DNA of 64,000 nt from Ulota crispa (lineage: Eukaryota > Streptophyta > Bryopsida > Orthotrichales > Orthotrichaceae), in the NCBI GenBank assembly GCA_963920765.1, contig OY987246.1:18658868-18722867 (forward strand), read 5' to 3'. Below, one piece after another: positions 49,293 to 61,452 of this stretch (positions within the stretch are counted from its first letter, which is position 1; every line of letters begins with the position of its first letter). The notes beneath the pieces were generated by a model, which searched no databases, was not told where the DNA came from, and was given only the letters and a program-made list of their open reading frames with translations. Position numbers and translations under genes: made by a program.

Positions 49293-49296
49293 TTAA

Positions 49297-49942
49297 TGCC
49301 CTAACGGAGTTCAAGCCTCCTATGTTAGTGCATGATACTTATAACCAACAACTATTGGCCAAATAAGAAATACTAAGGCACAAGACATATACCCATGTAC
49401 CCATTAGCTCAAAAGTAATTCCATCACTAAGCGGGACAAACTCTAAGCTTCTTTTTGGTGGATTCAAATTTTTGATAACTTTGTTTTGACAAAGCCTTGG
49501 GCTAATCACTTGAATTGGGATTTGTTGGTTATAAGTGTCATGCACTGTATATGCACACTCAAGGATCAATGTATGAGGAGAGCCAGAAAAAATAGAAAGT
49601 CAACCGCATGGAATGTAAAAAAATTGATTAGAATTTAGGGGAAATGTCAAAAATACCCCTCAATAATTTCAAAAGACAAAATGTACCCCTACATTATTTG
49701 AAATATCAAAAACACCCCTAGCTTTTAGTAGGAATATCAATTATACCCCTAGTTCTTTGGGATCATAATTATTATGAAACATAAAATATACTCTCTTGTA
49801 TTATTTGAATTCTAAAAAATTTCCTTAACTCTCTACTTGTGCCTCTTTTTGCAAATTTATGTAATCACTTGGATGATGGTGGAAAGTACAAAAACTAGAT
49901 GTAAATTGAATGCAAGCCTAATCTTGGAAGCAAGCTCTTTAA
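49297..49942. other. Spacer with degenerate repeat
   Basis: No gene recognised. Positions 49635-49770 contain repeated 'tacccct' words reminiscent of the Mutator-like arms. The open frame at 49339-49569 has no domain. Confidence 0.4.
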
Positions 49943-50838
49943 CCCTTTAGAGACCACCAAACCATATTTTGGTTTGGGAGAGTAGTTTCTAGCCTATACA
50001 ATAAAATCACTCAACAATTTGGAAATTGATCTTGAAGAACACATGTGAGCACAAGAATCTTGCACCCAACTAAAAAAACAACAATAGAATCAGGTATGTG
50101 AGTTGACAAATAATGATGTTTATACGACATGGCCTCAAAAAACATATCCATTTTTGGTCAAAAAAGAATAAAAGCAACAATACAATGCCTCAAACATCTA
50201 AAAAGGATTTCATACCTCAATTGCAAAATCCTAAAGCTCTACAAACTCCCTAAGAAATACACTCATATAGTTTCTTTCTATGGTACCAGTACAATTGTAG
50301 TATTTGAATATCTACGGAAATGGTGCTATCATTTCACCTTTAAAATTTGTCACTTTTATCTGTAATGCCAATTCTTCATTGTTTTTGCCAATCAAATTCT
50401 CCATAGCATTTATCAAATTTTCTATAGAACCATTTTTAGATGGCAATTGAAGTGGGATATTTGACCCTTTTTGTCCACTTTGCTACACCTTGTGATTGCT
50501 ATTTTTAGCCATTTTGTGTGAAACTAGTCTCATTGGAAAGGTGTGGAAGCTTGTTTTCTAAAAATACAAGGCTCTTCTCAAGCAAAGCACACATGAACTA
50601 GTAACATCCAAAACCACACAAGATTAAAAAACTACAAATTTTTCACTTACAACTTAATCATTAGTGTTTCATCTCTAACAGTAGATCTAGTTGAAATCTT
50701 CTTACTTTACAATAAACAAGGTGTTCTTCCCATTTGTACAATTGGATTATTCAAATTGGATCTAGATTTGATTGAATTGCTCATCTATTATTCTTGCTTC
50801 TAGTGGATTTTGAGAAAATTTGTGTTGTCTTTAAAGGG
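49943..50838. mobile_element. TTAA-flanked element A' (896 bp)
   Basis: TTAA at 49939-49942 and 50839-50842; ends CCCTTTAGAGACCACC and (reverse complement) CCCTTTAAAGAC. It is the inverted-orientation relative of 7127-8008 and shares its MASK-initiated open frame (here 50129-50365, plus). Only the left TTAA is unshared; the right one is shared with the next element. Confidence 0.72.
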
Positions 50839-50842
50839 TTAA

Positions 50843-51560
50843 CCCCTAAAAGATGAACTGTCCCCTCGTGGGACAAATGGGATTTTGGGCATGTACTTAC
50901 AACTAAGCTACTTTGGGTGATTTTCTGAAACTTTTATGGAAGATGAAAAATTCAAAGATCTACATGGGCATCTATTTTTTTGTTCATTCCAACATTTATT
51001 AAAGAAGTAAAAAATGAATTGCTAGAAAACAAGGGAGGGCAAGCAGCCCAAAAACTTCTACAAAAATTGTATATTTTAAAAATAAAAATACGAAATAGGT
51101 TCTTTAGACTTATATATACATGATATGCTTTGAATCATTCAATTTTGATTGATGAGATGAAGGTTATGAGAAGTTTTAGTTTGTGGGTAGATATGGTTTC
51201 TCTCAAAAGCACACCTACATGCAAACAAAAACTTCTCATAATTTTTATCTCATACATCAAATTTGAATGAATTAAAACTCCCCATGTATATATAAGTCTA
51301 ATGAACCTATTTCGTATTTTTAATTTAAAAAAATTTAATTTTTTGCAAAAGTTTTGGACTGCCCACCTTTCCCTATTTTCTAGAAATTCACTTTTTACTT
51401 CTTCAATAAATGTCAAAATGAAGAAAAAATTAGATGCGCACATTGATCTTTGAATTCCCATCTTCCATCAAAGTTTGAGAATATCACACAAAGTAGTTTA
51501 GTAGTAAGTAAATGCCCAAAATCCCGTTTGTCCCTCTAGGGGACAATTGGTCCTTTAGGG
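50843..51560. mobile_element. TTAA-flanked element E with long inverted arms (718 bp)
   Basis: Ends CCCCTAAAAGATGAACTG and (reverse complement) CCCTAAAGGACCAATTG, then shared inner arm 'gggattttgggcat'. The arms pair for well over 100 bases and the inner sequence is again nearly palindromic, so the element is mostly foldback. TTAA at 50839-50842 and 51561-51564. Confidence 0.75.
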
Positions 51561-51564
51561 TTAA

Positions 51565-52244
51565 GCACTTTGTAGAGTGCTCCTTAGAGTTTTTTCATCC
51601 ATTAACGCTTTCATTCACTCCCATACCCGACTAATGCATCTACAAAAAGAGAAAACTTTAAAAACAATTGAAATCTAACAAATCCCCACACAAACATTCA
51701 ACCACACATTACAAAATAACGCAGACCATTTAGAACATACATGAGTAGTTATATCATCAAAACGGAGCACAAGTGAGAGAACATACTGTAGACAGCCTGG
51801 GACTATACATCCTAGCTAACCAACGAGGACTAGTATCATAAACCTGATGATGCTTAGTCCGATCCACCTACTCCGTCTCAGAAGTGAGCAGCAACATCGA
51901 TTCTGCGACAAAGTGTTTGAAGCACAACATAACTGTACTTCTCCAAGACTTCCCCTGCAATCTTTAGCTTCTAACGGTCTACAAATCTCTGACGTACAAC
52001 ATGCCTGGCAACTAAAAGCACAAAGCTGTTCAACTACAAGCTCTAATCCTTTGCAAGAGATCTCGCATGAGATAGCCAGCATTGAACTTCTCCAAAATAC
52101 ATTTATTAAGGCCTAGAATTACCCACCACCTCCAACCACCCTGTCAATCCATAGTGAACGAGAACTGCACGCAACCAAAAGCAAGAGAGTGAAAATACTC
52201 TATTAGGAAAGGCAATGAGGGTCACCGATCTCCATTCCTGTCAA
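51565..52244. other. Likely 3' end region of the kinase gene
   Basis: No separate gene recognised. On the minus strand this directly follows the kinase stop codon and probably carries its 3' untranslated region. Open frames on both strands at about 51816-52116 have no domain. Confidence 0.4.
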
Positions 52245-55200
52245 TCATGCGACTGTCAAGTTGTAGGAATTCCTCATATTGTAGCCACGCCGGTGGTTCG
52301 CAGCAGCTGCTGGTAGTGCATGAAAAGCCTGCTGATAGTTTTCTCCACCAGATATCTGAGGTGTAGCAGATGGAGGAGCAGAGGAAAAGACGGCAGGATG
52401 AACATAACACCTGCCATCAAAACAATGAAGATCGCCATTGTTAAGACATTGTAAAGAACAAGTTCATGTTCATTAAGAAAATTATGTGCTCAGACAATTT
52501 TGAACCATATTCATAAAAGCAATAGGTGTAGCAACTACTCAAAAACGAGGTACACACCGAGATGGAAGAGTTCCAATCGTAGGATTCACACCCGTGGTCG
52601 CCAAACTGCGGCCATGAGTTATTGGTGCAACAACTGGCAATATCATAAAAATAGCCTGATTAGTAATACCGTCTGAAACAACCAGCATTGCTTACTACTA
52701 CAATAATTAGCAGATACAAATTCAAACCTTCAAGTTCCGGCCTTCGATACCTGGATTCAGAGAAGATCGAGCAACACCTGGTCTTGCTTTACCAGGTGGG
52801 TACGGCACTGGATTGCGCTGCTGCAATGAAAGATGCGTTTAGATATATTTACTAACGTAAAGAAAAATCGCGTGATAGAAATATACATAGGACTTGACTA
52901 TAAAATAAAGCAGCCGCGAGTTCTAAAAGATTAATACCTGCTTAGTCCATTGAGCATTTCCACGTTTCGATCCTGGTGATACCAATATAAACGAAGTATC
53001 AGAGTCCATGTGCAGCACTTAAAATTCAATTGTCTAATTAAAATAAAGAAGGATCATGCATGAAGCAAAATGATCTAAGCATGCACCTACCCGCATAACT
53101 TTCAAATTCCTTGTTCAGCATGGAGTTCGCCTTGACCGCTGTCATGACAAACAGGCAAATGATCAGAATAACAATTTTAGGAAAAACAGCGCACAGGTTT
53201 CAATAAACTCTGAATACACGATCCAGGCACACTGCACGGAACCAATAACTTGCAGGACCAAGTACACATTCGGAGACACTCAATAACAAGTAAAGGTTTG
53301 GATCATCTTGCCAGCTGCAAAAGAGACTCTCCATTACAGACTACGTGGACAACGGACAGCGAGAAAATTACTTAAGAACCACGAATTCATTACGATTGAC
53401 TATAGACGTGGCACGTGATCAGCAACAAACCTGTAGGTATGAATGCCTTAGACTGCACGAACTCGAATCCAGGAGTGGGAACTGGGCCACGCTTGTGAAC
53501 CTAGCCAAGAACAAAAAATGATTACCAATATCTTGAAAAAGACAATGAACATTAACATCGTCGTGAGAAATTTTTTAAACCAATCGTCGGTAGATCTATT
53601 TACCAATTGTCAAAGCACGTTGTCCAGCAAAATACTACATCAAGTAAAATATTCAGTAGCAAAAATCATAAAAATGTACCTGAAAGAACGGATGTTGTAG
53701 AGCCTGTGATGCCGTAGGCCTTTTACTGGGGTCCCACACGCACATGGCCTGCAACAAATATAATTCTTGGAAGAATGAACACTACTTTCTTAGCCAGGGT
53801 TAACAATTATGCTAATGGACATTTGTCACTTTGAAGGCCTATATTGCGGATTGGAAATCGACATCTTCATACCATTTCAAAATTGAATCTTACTACTCCA
53901 ATAAAGATCAATTTCAAAGAGTACTCGTGAATTTTATACACGACAAAGTACGTATTAAAAGCAAAAGCTTAACAACTTACGGAGATTAGACTAATCGCTT
54001 CTGGACTAGCAGACGGAATGAGTTGAGAAAGGTGAGACGATGACAGCTGCATTCACACAGTCAATGATCAGTTCATTAGACTTGACGGCACGCACTACCA
54101 TGCCTGTCAAATGATGAGAGTTAAAAACACTTACTAAATATCTACTTAATCCTAAAATAGATTACAACTTGAAGAGCGTATCGTTTCATTGCATTGAAAA
54201 AGTCGCATCACTCGATCAAACAAATACCTGAGGAAACTGGAAATTCAATGAGGCTGCCAGCTTCATTCCGTCAGACCAGGTGTGATGGTTAGGAGAACCA
54301 ATCACACCACAGATCTTGTAAATTTCGTCCACTTCACTGTACGCACACAGATAACGAGAAGCTGTAATGCCATGATGTAATCTCCCACATAATTCTTTAA
54401 AAGATGTGCAGAGAACTAGAAAGCAGATGGTAGTATTCTGCCAATATTATATATCACAGCAATGTACACGGATATGATAAAACAAGGTAACTGACAAGTT
54501 TCTGACTTAGAATCAACCAGTGTACACTGAAACAAATTAAGCGGCAATACCATAGGTTCTCGCAAACAATTTCAGTTCTGTAAGTCGATAACCAAAATTA
54601 GATAAAAAAAACAATACAAAAACGAATATGAAGCAAACTATAATGGTTCTGAGCCCGACCTTGCACCAGGAAAAAGCGGGCGAAGGGTGAAAAGTTCAGC
54701 CATTATTGCTCCCACAGCCCATATATCTGAAAAGTAATCTCAGTTAGTATCACCACGTCACATGATAAACACACGGCAACTGACAAGTTTCACCCTAGAC
54801 AGGGTAATCAAACTAATACTGATCATGTTGTCGTTGCAACATCCACATAAACCGGGTGCTCAGAGTGGATTACGTTCTTTTTATGTTGAGCAGCATAACA
54901 GTTCTACTTGTGAGCCCATGATATTGAATACGTGTTTGAATGATTATTTTCAGAACAGAAAATTCCACGCGCTCTTTCGTTCATAAGTGAAACAAGCAAA
55001 AACAAAGCATACAGTGAACCTAGTCAATCTTGAAAAGTGTCAAATGACGTAGAAAGTTGAGTACCTATGGCGGCAGAATAGGTTGGAGATTGCAAGAGCA
55101 CCTCAGGTGCCCGATACCTGATGGTATAAATTTACTCCAGTTAGAACATGATAAAGCCAGCAAACAGCAGTTATGCACAGAAAATCATCAAAGAAATTTA

Positions 55201-56306
55201 CAAGAGGATAGCCTGTAATACCAGCGTGTAGACACATAGTCTGTGTAAGGTGGGCGCGAAAGCACTTCCCTTGCAAGTCCAAAATCGGCAACTTTGATGA
55301 CGTCTTTCGTAACCAACAAATTCTCTTCAAATACAGAAGCAAACTTTTAGAATGAATGCAAGTTACAAACGTGCAAAATAATGCACAGGATAAACATAAT
55401 TGATAGTCGAAACTAAGAGCAGAAGAAGCATTAAAAAATTCTGAACGAGCATGAACTTGGATGAGTATAAAAATACCTGGTTTCAAATCCCTGTGAAAAT
55501 AACCATGCTTGTGCATATACTCTAATGCTTGCAAAATTTGAAAAGCCCAATTCCGAACTTTAGCTTCAGAAAAGGGTTCGCTATTATCTTTGATGAGCTG
55601 GTATAAATTAAACTCCTGCGCAATTACAAAAAATCATAATTCAGATCACATCGATAAAGGTTCGACATCCTATTTCTCTAGGGGATGGCACAATCACACA
55701 TAACCTCAGTCACGGACACAACGAGAACAGTAGTCAGCTTACCATATACTCAAAAACGAAAAAGAGTTCATCATTCTCTCTGATGACCTCCTTCAGCTTG
55801 ACAATGTTGGGATGATTCAGCTTCCGTAATGACTGTCAAAACCAAGCGCTGATTGAGCATCTTTACAAAGAGCATCTAAGGAGCACTTCACAACAAATGA
55901 ACCACAAACAACCTTTGGAAGAAAACACCAAGCAGAATTATCAAACCTGCTAATACGAATACCATGAGACCGTACCTTCACTTCTCTCAGATTCATGCAT
56001 TCATCCCATGAGTAAAACTTCCTCTTCATCTTCTTAATTGCCACAACCTCATTGGTATCATTATTGGTCGCTTTCCAGACACTTCCATAAGTACCATCAC
56101 CCAACTGCCTCGTAACCTTGTACCTAAAAAAACGATACCCCACAACAACTCAGAAACTACGTCAACACGCTAGCAAATAGCAACTAGAGAATCAAGTGAC
56201 CACGTCCAATCCAAACACATCATCATGCCTAGAAAAATACCGTCGACATACAAGTGATTAGAAAATGAAATGTACACAATGAGTAAACGAATGCTTACCG
56301 CTCCAT
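52245..56306 (-). CDS. MAK/ICK/MHK-type serine/threonine protein kinase (RCK family)
   Basis: Sixteen coding exons, minus strand: 56306-56299, 56123-55976, 55832-55743, 55615-55477, 55324-55222, 55117-55065, 54726-54660, 54336-54228, 54046-53981, 53748-53680, 53500-53431, 53138-53091, 52972-52938, 52820-52751, 52633-52558 and 52410-52245, giving 438 aa with every phase matched. The first coding exon is only 8 bases (ATG GAG CG). Kinase features: glycine loop GDGTYGSV (11-18), AIKK lysine K33, HRDLKPEN with D125, DFG at 142-144, activation-loop TDY at 156-158, and STRWYRAPEV. TDY resembles animal MAK and ICK; MAPKs and, as I recall, Arabidopsis MHK have TEY. In animals and algae these kinases control cilium length; their plant role is poorly known. 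The C-terminal ~150 residues are Pro/Ser/Arg-rich and divergent. At exon 14 a second possible donor at 52727 would cause early termination. Confidence 0.93.
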
Positions 56307-56550
56307 ACTTCGCTAGCAAACTGTATTCGGGAAACCCCTTCACAGAAATAACGATGTATTATCGAGTGATTTCCAGTTCGTGTAATGCACACAAAAAGCT
56401 ATGCTGCAGCATATTCCTCCTGTTAAATTCCTTGAACCTGCTTCCCTGCAGTACCTGCTTTGACGAGGAAACCATCCATACTCTATCTGACCTCCGCATG
56501 AAGAACCGCCACTCATTTCCGAAGAGGGTGTTTAACTTCAAGATTGTAAA

Positions 56551-56724
56551 CTATATAAAATCCGGGCAACCAGGACGCAACGGCGGCACCGCTGCAAAGA
56601 AATCCATCCCTGGAGTAGGTTGCTGTAACACGTAAGAATCAAGTCCCACAAAATTGGCGGTAACACTTATCCCAACCCAAGTAGCAGGAGGAAATAGCTC
56701 CATGTCTCCAAGGATTGAACACAT
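56551..56724 (-). other. Candidate upstream ORF (57 aa) in the kinase leader
   Basis: An ATG at 56724 opens a 57-codon frame (MCSILGDMELFPPATWVG...) ending in TAG at 56551, about 245 bases before the kinase ATG and on the same strand. Its composition is more protein-like than other short frames nearby, with few Lys/Phe runs. I do not recognise it. It could be a regulatory uORF, a small independent gene, or chance; transcript limits are unknown. Confidence 0.35.
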
Positions 56725-58371
56725 CCTTCTAGCAAGAACGGCCTTAAGCTTCTCCAATGTCTTGAGCAAAAGTAATCACACCTGCATTAAAACCCTATGG
56801 TCAAGAAAGATCATCCAAACAATAAAGTTTGACAGTTGACTTCGAGACAACGTGAAAACGTGGTGCAACAGTAGCGGGGCACTCAATCAAAACAAGTTTA
56901 CGTAAATCGGCACCAAAACAGATCGAAACACTACCCTAATACAGTATGTGTCGGTCAAACCTTTCCACAATGGCCCTTCCACGGTGTTTCAAGGAGGCCT
57001 AAAACGTTTAAAAACATGTAATTTCAGGAGATGATATTCACGAAGTAATTTTCCTTTTGAACAAAGAGGCACAAAAAAACTCTCGAATCAGAAGCGCATG
57101 TCAGACATGCCCTTGCAATCTTCAAAAAGTATCCGTTTAAATTATCTATGCTACTGACAGGAGAAGTTTCACTGCAGACTAGATTAGACGTAGAAGTTTG
57201 TAAGAAGACTTCAAAGATGAAAATCATGCTCAAAAGAACTCGCATCCGCTCAAAAGGTAGCAAGAAATCGATAGAAATACATGCCCTTCGCGAACCGGAA
57301 TCAAGCTGCCAAATACAGCTACAGAAATCTGCAGACCACAAGCGTCTGTACCAAACAGAGCGCACGTAAGGCTCAGGGTTATCACATCTCCTTTGACTTT
57401 ACGATCCCCACGGAAATCGGAAGTGGCTCACCAAACACCAGACGATGTCAACTACAAAGATATTGCCAGGACTCGCTCAATCACTACAAGACTCCCACCC
57501 GAACCGCAACATCGTCACTGCACCGCCTAGTTCATCCAAGCAACTTTCCCTATTACTACGAACAAGATTGCAAAATCGAGCATCTATATCATCGAAAAAA
57601 TCCAGGAGAAAAGTCTTCCAAACCGATCACTCAACAATTTTTAACAAACGCCTACAATCTCCACGGAAATCGGAAAAGACGCCAGACGGCGTCGACGCCA
57701 CGGCTTAAGGCGCACGACTAAGCACTACCAGCACGACTACCTTGCCACACAAACGAGTTTCACATGCCGTTAACGTGAAGGAAAAGCAAACGCATCAACT
57801 CCCGCTCCGCTCCAAAGCAAGAAAAGTACGTCATCAAGCTCCGCTTACAAAATCCAGTCATAATCATCCGTCCCTTAGTCCATTCCGAACACCAAAAGGG
57901 GAAAGAGTTTACTTACAAATACTAACAATGCCACATCCACCTCCTAGAGCTCCTCTGCCGCAAATCACGCCCGCCTCCTGAACCTGCCTCGCTCTCTGTG
58001 GAAGGCGAAAGGCCTCCTCCTTCGCAACACGAAAGGCCAAAGAAGAGCGTCAGCCGCCGACCTCCACATCCAGAAGCTTAGTTACCAGTACCACAACACA
58101 ACAGCACTATTCTACGCAAACCACACCACTTCCGGCTCAAACTAAGAAGTGACTAAGCTACCTCCAGACAAAGGAAGAAAAGCAACAGAGCATGATGGAG
58201 AAGCAGCACCTCCTAAGATTACTACAGATCTCATCCGCCTGGTTGGTGTGGCAATCTGTCGTGTTGCCATGGCCGCAAAGGGAGACGAACGCACCAAGCG
58301 CAGCAGCAGCAGCAAAGCTCCGCTCGAGAGGCGTGAAACGAGGGAGAAAAATCGCCGAATGACGAGCACGG
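56725..58371. promoter_or_regulatory. Upstream region of the kinase gene
   Basis: The kinase promoter and any leader introns should be here on the minus strand. GC content rises from about 57280 to 58080. Several overlapping frames exist (for example 57281-57721, plus), but none has a recognisable domain and they lack a convincing splice structure. Confidence 0.4.
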
Positions 58372-59335
58372 GGTCGGCTGAGGCGTCGATGGAGAAGATA
58401 AAGAGAAAAGCCAGGGGCACCACGCGGCACGGCGCGGTGCGTCGCGGCGCGGCAGAAGTCAGGGTTTGTGCAGACGCCATTGACCGCGGGATAGGGAAGA
58501 TCAAGACAAAAGCCAGGGCACGGTGCGGCACGTCGCGGTGCGGCAGGGTCAGGCAGGGTTTGTGCAGACGGCATTGACCGCGTGATGGGGAAGATCGACA
58601 GAAAAGCCAGGGGCACCGGTGTGGCAAGTCGCGGTTCGTTGGGGCGCGGCAAGGTAAGGCAGGGTTTGTGCAGACGCCATTGACCGAGTGACAGGGAAGA
58701 TAAAAAGACGGGGATGGATATGTCTACCACATCCTTTCAAGTATTGTACTACACCCGGGGTAAATTTTAGATTTCTATCATCAAATAGTTGGATTTAAGA
58801 ATTTGGAATACAGATTTAGACCTGAAAACCTTGATTTTGTAATTGAACAACACTCAATGAAAAAACTTAGCTCGGGAGAAAAGTATTACTTTTACTTTTG
58901 TTTATAAAAAAATAAATTTTTGATTGGATGTTGTTCAATTAGAACATTTTTATGATTTTAGACTAAATTGTGGTCTCTAAGTCCAAATCTGAATTCCAAA
59001 TTCTCAAATTCAATTATTTGATGGTAGAAATCTAAAACTTACCCCGGGGGTGTGGTACAATATTTGAAAGGGTGTGGTACAATACTTGAAAGGGTGTGGT
59101 AGACATATCAATCCCCTAAAAAGACAAGCCAGGGGCAAAGTGCAGCATGTCGCAGAACGTTGCGGCGCAATAGGGTAGGGCAGAGTTTATGCAGACGGTA
59201 TTGACCGCATGAAGGACTCCTAAAGATGCTCAAGCGGCAGTCTCGGCTAATTTTGTGACAATTTCTAAAGCAGCACGTCGCGGTGTGGTAGGGTAGGGCA
59301 GGTGAGTGCAGATGGCATTGGCTGCATGGCGGGGA
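58372..59335. repeat. GC-rich tandem repeats upstream of the kinase, split by a MITE
   Basis: Units of about 94-106 bases, marked by 'gaagat' at 58393, 58496, 58590 and 58696. Each includes 'aaaagccagg', a run of CGG/CGC-rich sequence and 'gtttgtgcagacgccattgacc'. Two more diverged units follow at 59117-59215 and 59270-59335. The overlapping frames on both strands (for example 58149-58577) arise from the repeats. Confidence 0.85.
58710..59116. mobile_element. Mutator-like MITE with perfect 9-bp duplication (407 bp)
   Basis: TAAAAAGAC flanks it at 58701-58709 and 59117-59125. Ends GGGGATGGATATGTCTACC and (reverse complement) GGGGATTGATATGTCTACC. The arms pair throughout, including 'aatttggaat' and 'atcaaatagttgg'. 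The right end holds an extra short duplication (ggtgtggtacaatatttgaa, twice). It interrupts a tandem-repeat unit whose siblings show the uninterrupted site. Confidence 0.88.
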
Positions 59336-59627
59336 CTTCATTTGACGCTCAAGCGGCTAAATTTTTGTGGCGATTTTTGAATTGAGGCCTATTAGGTTGG
59401 AGACGCCTGACGGGTATAAATAGGCAGGTCGCTCTGATTGCGCTTGAGGATTGAGCCCAACACGTTGCGCGGTTCAATCTTCATCTTTTTAGAATTGGCT
59501 AGGGGCCCTGCAGCTGGGGCATGGTCTTCACTGCTGACGTGGCGTGACCTCAAAGCATACTATGCTTGAAACTAGGAAAGTTATTGTTTTTAGTCATAGA
59601 TTCTTCTTAATTGAATTCTAAATTTAA

Positions 59628-60862
59628 AATTTGATGGATATACATGAAATTTTGATATATTTTTATAAATGCCCCTGGTTTATGAGAAATTGCACATACA
59701 AATATCTCTGACAAATTTTTGTAATTGTAAAAATGTGCTTCTCTATTATTATCAAAGGTGTATGTTCAAGGTTTTTGTTTTCATTTTACAAGGGTAGAGC
59801 AACCCACACCCACCAATGCTAGCAAGTAGGAATAAAAACTGATAGAATTTGACGGAATTGTTAACATGTGGATGTTCATGTATAAATTGTACTACTATTA
59901 ATATACTTCATCCAAACTTTGGCAAATTTGGTGTTGGCTTGGGGGAGGATTTGGCAATTTCATCCATTTTTTTGCAATTTCTTTTCAGTGTTACAATAGC
60001 CAGTGCCCATATAAGGTAAGTCCTATGTATGTCACCTATTTTTGGGCAAGATTTATGTTGTGATCAGCTTTTCAATTTCTTGGTAAAAAAAAAATTCTTA
60101 CTAATATATTGCCCATTGTATCGACGGGATTATGCCCCCACCCCCTATTCCCATGCTCCCCTATCCTTGTGTCCTCCTATCCCTGTGCCCCTCTATCCCT
60201 GCATCCTCTTTTGGGCAAGAGAAAGTTGTGGTGCAATTGCTAGTGACGGTATAATTGCTAGTGAGCTATTATTAAAGTCTAGTGAAGCCATAGGTGATTT
60301 TATGTTATTCCATTTATAACTTTCTGATCCTAGTCATGCTCAACCCTAACTAACTAAACCTGTAATCAATTATGCATAGAGATTGAGACACAAGCCCTCC
60401 TCCCTATTATACCAATGGGGTCATGCCTTCCATGGCCCCCATGGCATCCCCTCATGCCACCTTTGGTTAAACTTGTACTTTATTTTTATTTAACTTTAGT
60501 TAAACTTGTGCTTTTACTCTATTTTTACACAAATCTTGTCTTCAGCCAATCATGTGAGGGACTTGGCTTTGAACAAAATCAAACTGCAATCAATTGTATA
60601 AGTAGAAGAAGATAATTAGTGCTCTTTATTCAATCTTACAAATAATGTCAACAATTGTACTCATGTTTGTTGCAAATGATTGGTGAATTCAAACGTCTTT
60701 CATAACACTCAAAAGTAGGTGACAAGCACCATTGATAACTGTGCAAAAGGATAATTTTACAATTATAAAAGTATATTGTGGGTATTTGTGCAATTTCTGA
60801 AAAACCAAGAACAATTGTACATTTGTTGTTAGAAATTTCAAGGATATCCATCAAAATTTCCC
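59628..60862. mobile_element. Degenerate Mutator-like element (about 1.2 kb)
   Basis: Left arm 'tttgatggatatacatgaaatttt...atgcccctgg' and right arm '...ggatatccatcaaaatttccc' are inverted relatives. The interior block at 60400-60560 recurs inside the 5818-6944 element in the opposite orientation, so both are of one family. I could not read a target duplication. Boundaries are approximate. Confidence 0.55.
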
Positions 60863-61068
60863 TTCTTCAGTTAACTTTCTAATTGGCACAAATGAGTTAC
60901 TTTTTTAGTACGGGGATTTTAAAAACCAAATTTGATAGTTTGCCTACAGAAAAACAAAGATTGTATTACACAAAATTTGGTTGTTTGCACCATATAATGT
61001 GCAAAAATCTTCATTGGAATTGCCTTACATGAGAACTTAGGAAAACTAACAAGAAACCGGTTGTTTAA

Positions 61069-61448
61069 CTCTTGAACGCTCGGCTGGTCACCGTGTCTGT
61101 CTTCCTACAATGCTCTATAGTAGTTTGGTAGGTGCCCACCAATTAAAATAGTGTTTTTAAAAGTTGTAAAAGTCAACAATGCATGGTGCCCTCATGAAAA
61201 TTGCAAGAAGGAAAACATGGGATCTAACACAATGTTTTTGAATCTTTTCACAATATGGGTTATCTAACAATACAAGTACATTTTGTGAGGTTGTTTTCCA
61301 TAATGCACCATGTATTTATGATCATTTCTATAAAAAATTCAAATAGAACGGCCACTTTTTTTTGTCCTCCACAGAATTTGTTTTGTGAGCTAGAGACGTT
61401 TTTTTATGGCCAAAGAACTTTTATTTTGTCCCCTTGGGCATTTAGGGG
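61069..61448. mobile_element. TTAA-flanked element B2 (380 bp)
   Basis: TTAA at 61065-61068 and 61449-61452; ends CTCTTGAACGCTCGG and (reverse complement) CCCCTAAATGCCCAAGG. Sister of 12254-12622 across its full length. Confidence 0.68.
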
Positions 61449-61452
61449 TTAA

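Noticed and set aside
52728..52750. Longer version of kinase exon 14 as the main form
   Set aside because: It leads to a stop four codons into the next exon, whereas the donor at 52750 restores a long conserved-looking frame.
58149..58730. Basic frames of 142-190 codons on both strands
   Set aside because: Encoded by the GC-rich tandem repeats; peptide repeats follow the DNA period and no domain is present.
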